A DNA stretch of 64,000 nucleotides from Nemertoderma westbladi. Lineage: Eukaryota; Xenacoelomorpha; Nemertodermatida; Nemertodermatidae. Location of the stretch: NCBI GenBank assembly GCA_032718475.1, contig JAUCBJ010007881.1:1-64000 (forward strand), in the 5' to 3' direction. Below are positions 34,927-46,524 of this stretch, one piece after another. The notes under the pieces are model-generated. The model saw nothing but the letters and a program-made list of their open reading frames with translations, made no database searches and was not told the DNA's origin. The translations under genes and the position numbers were made by a program. Within the stretch, counting starts at the first letter, position 1; every line of letters begins with the position of its first letter.

Positions 34927-36250
34927 TAACGCTTCAAGTAGCCGCAAAGTGACTTTTAGAGTAGCCGTACCGCGACTTGCGCAACTTGCGTGCCACTCTC
35001 CCAAAAAATTAGCCGTAGCGCGACATTAGCCGTATACCAAGTGTATAGTAACACCATACGCATGCGTATGTCTATTGTTATAATCTGGCGACTTATTTTT
35101 ATTGCGGTCTAACCCACAACTATCTCGTACTCATTTAGCCACTATTATATTCCCGTTCACTTCACATCCAACGGAGAGTGGTAAACTACTGTACATGTTG
35201 ACAGGGGAGTTTGGTTCCAATAGTTAGTCTACTGTACCGGTATTGAAGCGGTATTCATGCGGTACACTACCGCTGAGCCTTTTAGCGGTAGCCCGTTCAC
35301 ACCCAACGGTATCGCGGTAACTGTTGGTCCATTTGTTCACAGTTAACTTAACAGTCTAGAAAGACATTTTATTAACATTATTTCAATGGGCAGCGGTAAA
35401 CAGCGCGGTGTACCGTTCCGTGGAGTGCGAACACACCTTTAAGTTTGCAAGACAGAGATGCGCCCTAGCTAGTCCCTTTAAAGCATTCGTGCCGAATCGA
35501 AACCTACCCTAACCGCCATGCAGGGATCGAACCCACTATTTATTTATATCAAAATTGTGAGAACATCACAAAAAACACCTGTTGTAATCGACATACCATT
35601 GTGATATAAAGGGCTCCTGGAATAGGAGGTAATGGGGGGGGGGGGGGGGGGGGGTAATCGTAATGAAATTAAAATTTATCCCGCTCCAGGGGAAATTCGA
35701 CTGAGATACTACAAAAACTTCAAACTTCAAAAACTACAGTGGATCTAAGTTGTATGTCCTGAATAAATTCCATATTCTAGAAGTCCTTGCTGTATGCTGA
35801 AGCTATAGCACGTAACCTGTTCGGCGGAAGGCAACCATATAAATTTCACTTGAAAATATAAATTCGAATTATTTATAATTATTATAATTAATTATTATTC
35901 TAATTAAATCCACTCCACATATTTGTGTTGTATAGTACTCGTGAAATACGATTCTAATTGGTAAATTGGTAAATATTGTTTTTAAAAATTATAAACTTCA
36001 GTTTAACCTCCAGGAATATACCCCAGGTTATAAAATGTTCATTGATAACAATAAGTCGACATTTTAACAATAAGCTTACATATTGTACTGCAAATAAAGT
36101 AATTTATTTACCGTCACATCCCTCGTTCTATCTTATTGATCTCGCTCCCTGCGCTCGGTCGGTAAATAAGTGCAATGTGCTGTAAATTATGTATATTTTA
36201 TTTACAGTACAATCAACTTCAACCCCAATTTATTTAGTTGATTATATAGG
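34927..36250. other. Intron/intergenic with palindromes and homopolymer
   Basis: CATACGCATGCGTATG (35054-35069) is a perfect 16-bp palindrome. The part 35150-35450 has CCGTTCACACCCAACGG and GTGCGAACACACCTTTAA, as in Harbinger-like MITEs. A G homopolymer of about 22 bases lies at 35635-35655. TTTATTTACCG...CGGTAAATAAG at 36108-36170 is an inverted pair similar to one near 40790. Confidence 0.5.
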
Positions 36251-36260
36251 ATTCATCTTC

Positions 36261-36875
36261 ATGGATATTACTCCATTCATGGATATTACTCCATTCATGG
36301 ATATTACTCCATTCATGGATATTACTCCGTTCATGGATATTACTCCGTTCATGGATATTACTCCATTCATGGATATTACTCCATTCATGGATATTACTCC
36401 ATTCATGGATATTACTCCATTCATGGATATTACTCCATTCATGGATATTACTCCATTCATGGATATTACTCCATTCATGGATATTACTCCATTCATGGAT
36501 ATTACTCCATTCATGGATATTACTCCATTCATGGATATTACTCCATTCATGGATATTACTCCATTCATGGATATTACTCCATTCATGGATATTACTCCAT
36601 TCATGGATATTACTCCATTCATGGATATTACTCCATTCATGGATATTACTCCATTCATGGATATTACTCCATTCATTGATATTACTCCATTCATAGATAT
36701 TACTCCATTCATGGATATTACTCCATTCATGGATATTACTCCATTCATGGATATTACTCCATTCATGGATATTACTCCATTCATGGATATTACTCCATTC
36801 ATGGATATTATTCCATTCATGGATATTACTCCATTCATGGATATTACTCCATTCATGGATATTACTCCGTTCATT
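36261..36875. repeat. 18-bp minisatellite, 34 copies
   Basis: Near-identical tandem units of ATGGATATTACTCCATTC. Because 18 is divisible by 3 and both strands lack stops, the array is open on both: MDITPF repeats on plus and MNGVIS repeats on minus, each unit with its own ATG. Each unit also contains ATGGA...TCCAT, a 5-bp inverted pair. I treat it as a non-coding minisatellite inside the proposed last intron of the peptide gene. Confidence 0.95.
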
Positions 36876-37025
36876 ACGTTGTTAACATAACTAACCCTTT
36901 AGGAAAATCCGAAGTACAGCATACCGTTCCACCACTTATAAGGGTGTAGGTGAGGTGTAAAACGTTACATTTGATTTACAATGACATAACACATATTTAA
37001 TATATTTTAACAATATTTATTTCAG

Positions 37026-37055
37026 ATATTAGGAGAAGAAGTACAACGAAAATGA
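37026..37055 (+). CDS. Putative secreted-peptide gene, last coding exon
   Basis: A good acceptor (AATATTTATTTCAG) precedes an in-phase run of nine codons (ILGEEVQRK) and a TGA. AATAAA follows at 37194. Joined in phase to the exons at 23984-24124 and 26506-26568 it would give a 77-residue precursor. The assignment is tentative: the exon is tiny, 10 kb from its neighbour, and another exon could lie between. Confidence 0.35.
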   Translation: MLGEEVQRK

Positions 37056-38215
37056 AGTTGAAACACACTAGACAACAAGACTCGACTCTACAAAGAATAT
37101 AAAACTGCGTCCATACAAAACTTCTACAAAATAACATTATATAAATACAGAGTAATACAATATTGGGTCGTCAATATATATATAATCATACAAAATAAAA
37201 TAATCTTATACTAATAATAATTTATTATGACCTGTAAAACAATTGAATTAATTAACTGTTGACTTTTGGTTAATTTTAAGTCTTAATTAAATGAACGTTG
37301 AAATGTTTACTCGCAAACAACTCACACAAGGTTTTTTGTGTAAAATTAACCAACTTTGATCACGTCACCCATGCAGCAGTCTGTCACTGGGTCTCTTTTA
37401 CCAGAGGCTGATAGTCAGTCTAGGAACGAGAGTAGGCCTACTGATACACTCTAAATGTTAGGTGGACAGAATTTAAAGAGGTGCCGGGTGAGATAGAGTT
37501 GAATTGTAGAAGAGGTAAAGTAGTTGGTAGTTGGTAGATGGAAGAACCTCTAATATTCCATTCAAAAATATTAATTTCTTTACATCATAACCGCACTTTA
37601 GCCCTTATAAGTATAAAGTATAATCGTTTAATAGTAAGGTAATGAAGATAAGAACTGTCATTGCTAGGTTACGACATATGAAGAACATACTTTTATTCAT
37701 AAATTCGTACATTGTTTCTCAACGATGGAGATGTATTTATATAGGCAGGAATCTGTCAACCCTGATCTCTCGTTCTAAACGAATGCTCTTGCTCAGTTAC
37801 TACCAGCTGACATCCAAATGTAAAAGCGATGCGAAACAAAGTCAATATCCTAGACCTTCCTGATTAATCCAGTCGAGTACGAACTCGATTCGGCATTGCT
37901 AGGAATTAGTCGAAGTGTAAATTTTATACCTAAAATTTCAACAATATTGTGACTCTATAACAATTGTAGTTGGCCTCCTCTCTGGTCAGGAACGACAGCC
38001 AAAACAAGTTAAGAAACTAAAATATCGCCATACCTTAACGTAAGTATCAGTTGACTGCTGCCCGTTGCTCATTGGTTATAGATAATTGTGCTATCATCAG
38101 TACCCTAGCCTTAGTATATTCGATTTTTAGTGAATCATGATTCTTTACTTAACAATTAACAAAATAAGTACAACTAATTACTGTAACTAAATACGACCAA
38201 GTTTTTCACATTAAA
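37056..38215. other. Intergenic between two convergent genes
   Basis: AATAAA at 37194 is a candidate polyadenylation signal for the plus-strand peptide gene. The rest probably holds the 3' UTR of the minus-strand Egr gene. The 73-codon frame at 37642-37863 is unrecognised. Confidence 0.45.
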
Positions 38216-38569
38216 TTAAACTGTTGAATTAGGATGAGAGGTGTATTTCGGTACTCCATCATATTTCATGAAGGTTACATCCTGATTAGTTAGGAATGTA
38301 TTGCTTTGGTTGGTATAGTTCGCTACATCCGTATAACTGTGACTGGTAGAAGAATCCATCGACGGCTGCATTGAGATGTTTCCCGTAGAGAGGTTAGGGG
38401 CTGACATTGCCAGATACTGGGAGAATGCCGGTACACATGTAACTGGTGTCACATCCATGGGAAGCGGAACTACGAGCGAATCTTGTTTCCTTTGTTTCTG
38501 TTTTGAATGAATTTTGGTATGTCTTTTTTTCTCGTCTGATCGCGCAAACTTCCTTCCACATGTTTCGCA
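38216..38569 (-). CDS. Egr: Egr-family zinc-finger transcription factor, last exon
   Basis: Minus-strand exon starting at 38569 after TTATTTTTTAG. It opens directly with [20 protein letters not shown], which matches the third C2H2 finger of EGR/Krox proteins (the RSDE...RHTKIH recognition helix), followed by a basic linker and a Ser/Thr/Asn-rich tail of about 80 residues ending at TAA (38216-38218). Egr proteins are nuclear, immediate-early regulators that bind GC-rich sites through three fingers. Here an intron cuts immediately before the first Cys of finger 3; fingers 1 and 2 are not found upstream on the minus strand within the window. Either the preceding intron exceeds 25 kb and includes elements B and C, or the exon is an orphan. 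The exon is intact. Confidence 0.8.
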   Translation of the reverse strand, partial: CETCGRKFARSDEKKRHTKIHSKQKQRKQDSLVVPLPMDVTPVTCVPAFSQYLAMSAPNLSTGNISMQPSMDSSTSHSYTDVANYTNQSNTFLTNQDVTFMKYDGVPKYTSHPNSTV

Positions 38570-38860
38570 CTAAAAAATAATAATATCACGGAATATGAGG
38601 CGATATTACAGTCGGAAATCCAATATACAGCAAAGCACACTGTTCAGGGAACTGATAGCACAGATGTAACCAATGACTGACTGTTGATTCTCACCTGACC
38701 TTAGAGAAACAAATATCACTAACGGTGGCCCGCTCTTCATTTTTCCACCTTTGGAATATTTCAAAGATCAAGAGATATTTCTCTGGTAAGATTTCGAAAT
38801 GACAATTCATTCCCTAATAACTAGTAAACTGGACAATTACGGATTACCAAACAAATCTCT

Positions 38861-39178
38861 AAAGGCCATGATACTCCACAGGAGCGGCGAGCGGCCGCGT
38901 CAAGCGGCCACTTTTTAAAAATAGAACACATTACTTTCTATGGGTGTAGATACACCACAAATGGCCGCTGCCGCTCGCCGCTGTTCTGGGTATTATACCA
39001 AAAGTCGCCGTTCACATCGGCCGCTCACATCGGCCGCTCACATCGGCCGCTCACATCGGCCGCTCACATCGGCCGCTCACATCGGCCGCTCACATCGGCC
39101 GCTTATATCGGCCACACGCCGCGGCCGCTCGCCCGTCGCCGCGGCCGCTCGCCGCTCCTGTGGTGTATCATGGTCTTT
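38861..39178. mobile_element. MITE with 39-bp GC-rich terminal inverted repeats
   Basis: The end 38861-38899 matches the inverse of 39140-39178 with about two mismatches; the ends include CCATGATAC and CACAGGAGCGGCGAGCGGCC. The interior has about eight tandem copies of a 13-bp unit (CACATCGGCCGCT) at 39013-39110 plus an extra partial copy of the terminal motif at 38947-38990. There is no coding capacity. It stands out as GC-rich in AT-rich DNA. Confidence 0.8.
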
Positions 39179-39182
39179 AAGA

Positions 39183-39430
39183 AGCTTCAATATGTTCAGA
39201 ATAGTGCTGAAAGACTACTGTGTGGAATCCGTAAACGGGAACATATAACGCCAGTTAAAAACTCCTTCATTGGCTTCCGATTACTCAGAGAATTTACTAC
39301 AGTATAAAATTGCGTTATATACGGCAAGCGTTGTTTCTTTTAGCGCTGCACACAAAATAGGGAACGCCCTGCCTCTAAAAATTTTATCGACTACGTCAAT
39401 CGATGTAATTAAAAAGAGGTAATTAAAAAC
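39183..39430 (+). pseudogene. CR1-like RT C-terminal relic
   Basis: The plus strand encodes KLQYVQNSAERLLCGIRKRE and HITPVKNSF, then after breaks GNALPLKILSTTSIDVIKKR, the order seen at the C-terminus of CR1/RTX-type RT proteins. An in-frame TAA and missing segments make it dead. It starts 5 bp after the MITE's right end, so the MITE probably inserted at or near it. Confidence 0.65.
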
Positions 39431-39746
39431 ACATTATGTAAGTTTGGAATATCGATTTTGATTAGTATGGAATATAAGTTTTTGCAGACAACTCCGTTTA
39501 TGCCAGTATCACACTCATGTTTTTAAAAATTTTTTAATGATTTTTATTTATTGAGCATTATTTATAATAAGTAATCAAACTGAACTACAGTAAATTATTT
39601 TTTGTGACGTCTAGTTTGGTAATTTATTTTTGTTAGAATTATCAAACCATGCCCATATATAATTATGTTTTTGTTTTTTGGTAACATTTCCGTATAGCAC
39701 TACATTTTTGTAACATTAATTATTGTTACCATGGCAACAATGTAGA

Positions 39747-42337
39747 GTTCTAGAACAAAATATAAATATTATACGCTATTCTAGAACATCAATAAAATAA
39801 AAAATATAAAAAATATAATGTTCTAGAACATATAGCTAGTTATTTTTCAAATTTAAATTTACAAGTGCACAAAAGTCAAATTAAGCAATTAAATGACAAG
39901 TACGGAGAAAAATAAGAAAAATATACGACGCCAGAGCTTTGTGTCAGGAGTGCATTAACTATGAAGAGAAATTATCCCTAAAACTGACAGAATACATGTG
40001 GAGGCTACATATAAGAAAGGGAAAATTGAACGGATTCCATGAGATATTAAAGGCCAACAAAAGCCAATAAATACCCAATGGATAAATAAACTAATTAGTT
40101 ACATCAGTATACAAAAAGTTTAAAATCAATAGGCCTAGTAATTTTAAATGTATTCAGAAATTTATTTAAAAATAAATTTATTCTTAGATTGTTACTTTTT
40201 CGCTCGAATCTAGACCAAAATCGGGAGAAAAAGTCCTAGGGAAAAAAAGTAACCCATAGGATTGCATTGATTTTACTTTTTTCCCGGCGAAAAAAGTAAA
40301 ATAAAATAATTTTGGTGGAATTTCTTAAATTTTGTCAAATGTGTTCAAAGAGCATTGACGTAGAAAAAGTTTGCAAATGATTTGAGCAATTGAGCAAAAT
40401 CCATCCACGCACTCAAAAGTTATGGCAAACTTAGTGCCTGTGCGGCGTACTCAAAAACGGAACTGAATATCCAATATTGTTTTATGTTCTAAAGCGGTTC
40501 TCTACAGTGCAGTAGTTACGTAATAAATATAAGAGAACACTAAATTATTTAACATTGAGTACGGCAGCATCAGGAGTTGAAGAGTACAATAATTTGAATC
40601 ACAGTAACTATGGAAGCAATGTAGTAAAATACTGCAGTTCAATTTATTTTGTAACACTATATCGCTGTAAGGTTTATTAAATAATTAAGTAACATAAAAG
40701 TACCAATTTAAGAATAAAATTACGTATTACATGGAAAAAAAAGTAGGACATTTTTTTTCAATATTCTCCCGACTCTTTATTAACCTCGCTGACGCTCGGT
40801 AAATAAAATGCCTTGAGAATAGTGAAAAAAAGTTCTACTTTTTTCCCATGTAATAGATAATTATTTTATTAAATTTACTACCTATTTTAAAATTTAAAAC
40901 AACAACTTAAAAGGCTATATGTTCTAGAACATTATAATTTGATTTTAAAATTTTTTTATAATTTTTTCTTGTGAAAAAGGCTATTATCATGAGTTTTTTG
41001 TTCTAGATCAAATAATTTTCCTTCTGTAAGTAAGATGGTAGCTAGTAATTTTGATTGTGTTAGCTTAAGTACTTTTTATAAGATATTAAAAATATAACTT
41101 ACTTAATTAGAACATCAAATATCAAACTGTGTGGAGAACGAATTGTGTTTGTGTGTTATTATAAGTTCTATAATTAAAATTCTGCAGTTTCTAAGAGGTC
41201 TAATCATATAAAAAATGACGATATTTTTAATAAGGGTTATATGATGATTCTTGTACTATTTAATTTTTTTCAAAAATGTTCTAGAATTAAAGAAAACTGT
41301 TCTAGAATAAAAATATTTATCAAAATTGATAGCCAACACGTGTTCTATAACATTTATATTTATTAAAAAATAGCAAAATTTAGCTAGTATAAAAAATCTG
41401 GTCAATGAGTACCCAAGGTGTACCAATGCCAACTTTTCAACGTTGCCATATTGTTATTGGAATTTAGAACTGTGCAAGCGCATAGTAGTGGGTCTAATAC
41501 ATTGTACATACACAAACGTAATTAATTATATTAATTATACGAATGTACGAAACGATTGATTATACTGTATGGCACTACTACAGTATGTGTACCCATGACC
41601 ATATTTTTTTACTATAACTAGTTTTGGCTACTTTTTTTTTAGAACTATTCTATTTCATGTTAGCTATTTGTAAGTAAAAAAATTATGTTCTAGAACAAAT
41701 ATTTTTTGTTCTAGAACATTTTTATATAAAAAAAAATTATTAAAAATTTATTATTATGTGTAATAAATTGTTTATTTATCTATAAACATTAAAAAATACA
41801 TATTATCAGGCTAGCTAGTGATTTTCCAAGTTAGCTACTGTATTAAAAAAAAAATGTTTTTTCAAAATTATATACTTTTATTTTATACTATTCTTTGGAA
41901 ATCTCAATAATATATGGATCTTTAGAGCACTTTTGTTTTCGTGACGTGGCATTTTATTTAATGAAAACAGTTAAAGTGTGTAAGCGGATTCAATTCCATA
42001 CATTACCCACCGAAAATGGGATTAGTGGCATTTTACCAATTATAGTTGGCGAGGTGACATTACCAATAATAATGTCACCTCACAACCAAGTAAGGCGATA
42101 CACGCCGTAAGCCACAGGGATAGTTGAGAGGTCAAACCACCTCAAAGGGGCAAACAAGCTAGTAAAGACGTGAAAGACCTTCGGCCTAGTATATACATAT
42201 CCAGACAACAGCTTCAGCAGCCTACGGACGCGGCAACGCGTCCAACACAAACAACGGTCGGGATGTATACTGCCAACTCAAAGTTCCCGTCACAAAGTGA
42301 ACCTACTGCTGTAAACATTAGAAAACATTCTAGAATA
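39747..42337. repeat. Dispersed TTCTAGAA palindromes
   Basis: Copies at about 39747, 39779, 39819, 40919, 41278, 41300, 41685, 41707 and 42328, many extended to TGTTCTAGAACA or ATGTTCTAGAACAT, plus a one-base variant at 41001. The core fits the paired nTTCnnGAAn of a heat-shock element, but a repeat origin is equally possible. Confidence 0.7.
40727..40857. repeat. Foldback element, about 130 bp
   Basis: The left arm (TATTACATGGAAAAAAAAGT..., 40727-40770) pairs with the right arm (...ACTTTTTTCCCATGTAATA, ending 40857) over about 42 bp with a few mismatches. The loop carries TTTATTAACC...GGTAAATAAA. Related A/T-run arms (TTACTTTTTCGC / GCGAAAAAAGTAA) occur at 40193-40308. Confidence 0.7.
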
Positions 42338-42535
42338 ATATTTTGAAGTATTTATTAAAGGCAACATATTATTAACATTTTAAGTGTGTGTGTTAAGTGT
42401 GTGTTATTTAAAGTGTGTGGTAACAAATAACACCAAACATTAATGAATTAGAAAAAATATTCTGATTAATCAGTTTAATACGGAAGGAGTGAGTAAAATA
42501 TACAAGTAGGCCTAACAAAAGTGCTTTCCCCGAAA

Positions 42536-42941
42536 CGACATCCCTTTTGGCAATTAGGCCGAACCGACACACCTTTGCCTACGGGAGAGTGTTAGCCAAT
42601 GAGGAGAGCTTATTTTATTGGAGGAACAGCCAATTAGAAGCCCAGAAATACTCCCATAGGATGAAACGACACCCCAATTGGAAATATGCAATCCGTACCT
42701 GTGCTTGAGACTGTAACTAAGGATGTACCGGTACCCCATAGAATACAATATGTTATATATTGAATGTTAGATTGTCGAAGAAATAGGAAAGATGGTAAAA
42801 TCCCCCCACCCCCCTGAATACTCACATGCTGTAAAACATTATTACATTACATTTTCAGACCTCATCTGTACGTATGTATACACCATAGAATAATATTGAT
42901 AATGATTTTCCTTATGTAAAACCAAGACAAAAGATTAGCCG
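42536..42941 (+). repeat. Dispersed repeat R, copy occupied by element B
   Basis: Matches 34577-34926 and, at its left part (GGCAATTAGGCCGAACCGAC), the inverted copy at 33822-33975. It ends at AGATTAGCCG immediately before the TG of the LTR at 42942, marking the insertion point of element B. Confidence 0.85.
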
Positions 42942-44111
42942 TGTTCGCGCTTTTAGGCCTTTAGCAGTTTAACCTGCCAATTTTAGTTGTCCTCTTGTTT
43001 ATAAATCGACTTTAGCCTATATCGATTATTTAGTGTACTGAAGTTACATTAGCCGAAGCCAGTCTGTGCGCGATCATTCACCCACAGTTAAGGGAGACTG
43101 GATTCGGGTGCTTTGAAAGTTATTGCAATGTAGACCTACTGTATTATTCGATTGATCGTTACTATATAATCTCTGACAATATATTTATTTTCGGGGAAAT
43201 ATTAACAGTTCCTTTAGGACGTGGCGCTTTAAGTATAAAAACAGAGTTATGACTTATACTAATCACAACGAGATGGCCACAGAGTTTCGTAAAAAGCGCA
43301 TTCTTTAGGAGATGCTTTATTATCTGTCACACTACTTCACACGACTTCACACTACTTCACACTACTTCGCACTGATCTGCCGACCGTCACTGAATTTGAT
43401 CATATATAAGGAGGATCGCAACTGACACATGTAGGGATTATGAAATAGCATTTAATTCACACAAAAACCACTATAATGTAAGTCGCAATTGCTACCGGTA
43501 ACCTGTTCCTCTTACCTTCAGTAATCAAGAAGATTGGGGGTTTTATGATTATTTATCGGTATTCTCCAAATATAACAACATATCCATCAATATAACAACA
43601 ATTAATAACAGACCGTAAACAGAAGTAAAATAATGCGGTGAACAGTCAGTATGTGTTACATAATGCAGTTATGAAATGTGTATCCAAGTAAGGTAGTTGA
43701 ATTGAATTGAGTATGATCAGGTGTGAGCCGGTGCTCCAGGATAATAGATTTACGTTCTTATAATCAAAGCCATCTAATATTTAGGCCAAAGTCTGAAACT
43801 TCCAAAACAGAAGTACAGAAGATTCCAAGCCGGTTCTGAGGCTCAGAAAGGTAAACAAAGACCGTAATTCATTGCGCGGGTTTCCATAGGCCCCTGTCCA
43901 ACATAAAGTGAAAATCACTCTGATTGGCTGAATAGGCAGAACAAAGAGGTTCCACATCTACAGGAAATCAGCTGACAGATTTCGTCATCTGAGCTCCAAT
44001 CTTTTAGAGTATTAGGCGCATTGCGGCAAAAATGACTTGTTATGTCCGCAAAAGCACCTACACTGCACATTGCGGGAAAAATAACTTGTTATGTCCGCAA
44101 AAGCTTTTACA
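42942..44111 (-). repeat. 3' LTR of element B
   Basis: Homologous to 11374-12598 with matching ends (TGTTCGCGCTTT...AGCTTTTACA on plus). It has an internal tandem of CACTACTTCACA (about 43330-43372). Close to the U3 start it has a 53-bp duplication (44029-44105) carrying ATAACTTGTTATGTCCGCAA. On the element's strand the LTR follows a purine-leaning CTGGGAGCGG. Confidence 0.85.
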
Positions 44112-45332
44112 CCGCTCCCAGAAAATGGGATTTAAGTCTATAAAATATAAAAATCACAGTTTCTAAAATATAAAAATACTCTAAACGATTAGTCCTTCTT
44201 ACGTGAACGGCATTTACGAAGTTTTTTGAGGCTAGCAAGAGTCCTTTTCTCTTTGGGGTGAGTCACTTTACTAGGAGGGCTATAACTCCTGGGTGAGGGG
44301 TGCAATACGATTGCATCGGAAGGTTTAGGGTTATGGTCAGTGTATCCACCGTATACAAACGTCCTTGAAAATGGCGAATCCAGCGCTGTCAAACTTCTCA
44401 GCAGCTGAGCCTCTTAGGCTGAGCTTAGTCAGAGCGCGGTCCTTGAACTGACTATCAACGTTATGGAACGGAGTCAGAAAGCGCCTAAAGCATTCGAATT
44501 GGAGGAATTGATTGTATTCCTAATATGTCTTCCATTGATGGTAGAGAGCAGGGGAAGGCCTATGTCGTATTCAGAAATATTCAGAAATACAATCTCAGTA
44601 GGAGGATTCAACATTCGAAGACCATCTCCAAATGAATTTATCCCCAATCATTAAGGAAGGTGAACAACCCGATTTATGACACATAATGGTACCAGTTGTT
44701 CACAGCCTATCAACGTGTCCTTTCAGTCCTTGTATCAATGGCCGTGGACTTGAGGAAATTATTGGTGGTTGATTATCTAATCAACAACAAGAGGAGTAGT
44801 AGTTGATACTATGAATATCAACACAATGGTACATGGACAGGAGGTGCAGACACCAATATAAGCATCCAGATCAATAGTAAGGGATGGGGAGGTTTAGTAG
44901 GAGGCGGTACGATCAATACCACGATACCACTATGATTGATCGATCATCTCCCAAAAGCTCCGAGCGCGTTGGGTAGAAAAGATGGGAAGAAGAGGGTTTC
45001 TCTATCAACGTCTTGTATCCTCGATAGCGATAGATAGAGGGAGAACAGTAGTAGGGAGGAGGAAGGATATGTGGGTAGTATCTATAAGATACCACAATGG
45101 ACATGTTTTCCTTTTACGTCATTACTCATTCTTACTCTTTGATTGTGACACTGATCACAATAATTGCAGGGAGAGGATGAAGTAAGAGGAAATTACAGCC
45201 TCCCGAAGGAGACCGCCCGTGAGCACCCGCGCCCCGGGGAAAAATATTCACATTATGGACCCTGGACATTAACGTATGGTTTTTCTCCAGCTGGTTCTCC
45301 TCTACTTGTCTTTACAAACATTCTTCCACATT

Positions 45333-45698
45333 CTATCTTTCGAGTTGGTTTCGAATAGAATTCTCATGTTCGATTCTCAGTTTATCGTTCGGACTCCGCT
45401 GGGTATGATATTTAAATAGGACCATTTCCCTTTGGGTGTCTACATCGTCCAGGATAGGATGACCAGTAGTTAAGAAGTCCATATACATACCATTACGATG
45501 CATATAGCGAGCGGTGAATTTTCTATAGTTCAATTCACGCGTGAGCTGTTCCTTTGACATTGGCGGTTCGATATAACGGCCATCGTCCTCCGTAGTGGGT
45601 TGACTAGCGTCGCCGCGTATTAAACTATCAACAATCGCTTGCAATGGTAGGGTATATCGCTCCCTGATACCAAGATCATCTTCTATGAACTCAGTCAT
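45333..45698 (-). CDS. Hypothetical 121-residue protein in 3' region of element B
   Basis: An open frame on the element's strand, starting at its own ATG and ending LRIEHENSIRNQLER. The composition is normal for a soluble protein (MTEFIEDDLGIRERYTLPLQ at the start; PPMSKEQLTRELNYRKFTAR in the middle). It is open while the surrounding pol is broken. I recognise no domain. It could be an accessory frame of this BEL family, a remnant of a longer frame, or chance. Confidence 0.35.
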   Translation of the reverse strand: MTEFIEDDLGIRERYTLPLQAIVDSLIRGDASQPTTEDDGRYIEPPMSKEQLTRELNYRKFTARYMHRNGMYMDFLTTGHPILDDVDTQREMVLFKYHTQRSPNDKLRIEHENSIRNQLER

Positions 45699-46524
45699 AG
45701 CTGCTATATGAGTTTATCGATATTATAATTAATTATATTTAGGCTAGCGGTCATCGCTGCCTCCCCCTCAATGCCCCCGGACAGCGCAAGATCCTCAGCG
45801 CTGATGTACTGTCGTCGCTGTGCCTCTTGCCAACGTAGTAGCTACACAACGACAACAATAACCAGCGCGAGTCACTCCACTGTCCGTCCCAAGGGCTTAG
45901 AATTACTTCAGGTTTTTGCTACAGAGGTAGGGTAACTTTCACAACTGCGACTCGCTACTGTAAACACACTTTAGTAGTGACATTCACTTATAAATGCACA
46001 AATTCCACACAACTGTCACAAATTGTACACATTCGGGCCATTTGTCCGTTAGTCAAGTGCCTTCCAGAATGCCACGTTATTATTATGTATCCCTGGATAC
46101 TAGCAGTGTGCTATTTATTCCGTATGCTATTCAATGGGGCAAGCTTTCTATTGTTCTTTTAATTCGCTTCTAATTCTAGCGTGGTTGTTGCTATGGTGAC
46201 ATTATGGAAAGCTAGCAGTAGAATAAGGGTAATTCTCATGCATACAGATCTGGGATGCCATTTAATAGTAATTCTTTAATTGTCAATATTCCCCTAGTTA
46301 TACATGATTTTATGAATTTTATCGGCTATTGACTATACATTGGAGATTCTCTCACACTAATATATTTAATAGGGTGAATCTCCGCTCCCATGATCTATTA
46401 ATTAATGGAATTTTGGGAATGTTATAAATTGTATAAAATGACAATTTATCAAATTCATGAGAGGATATGAATTTAAAATTATTCCCGTAAATTTTATTAT
46501 TTGACACTAAATAGACACAATTTT

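Larger units (their letters stand above)
39431..42535. other. Long AT-rich gene-free stretch
   Basis: No gene. It contains dispersed TTCTAGAA palindromes (39747-42337), two foldback structures (about 40190-40310 and 40727-40857) and a 12-bp inverted repeat GAGGTGACATTA/TAATGTCACCTC at 42051-42081. A GC-richer block at 42080-42300 is unidentified. Confidence 0.6.

Noticed and set aside
35500-35545. Minus-strand GGGTTCGATCCCTGC as a tRNA
   Set aside because: B box only, no A box or stems around it.
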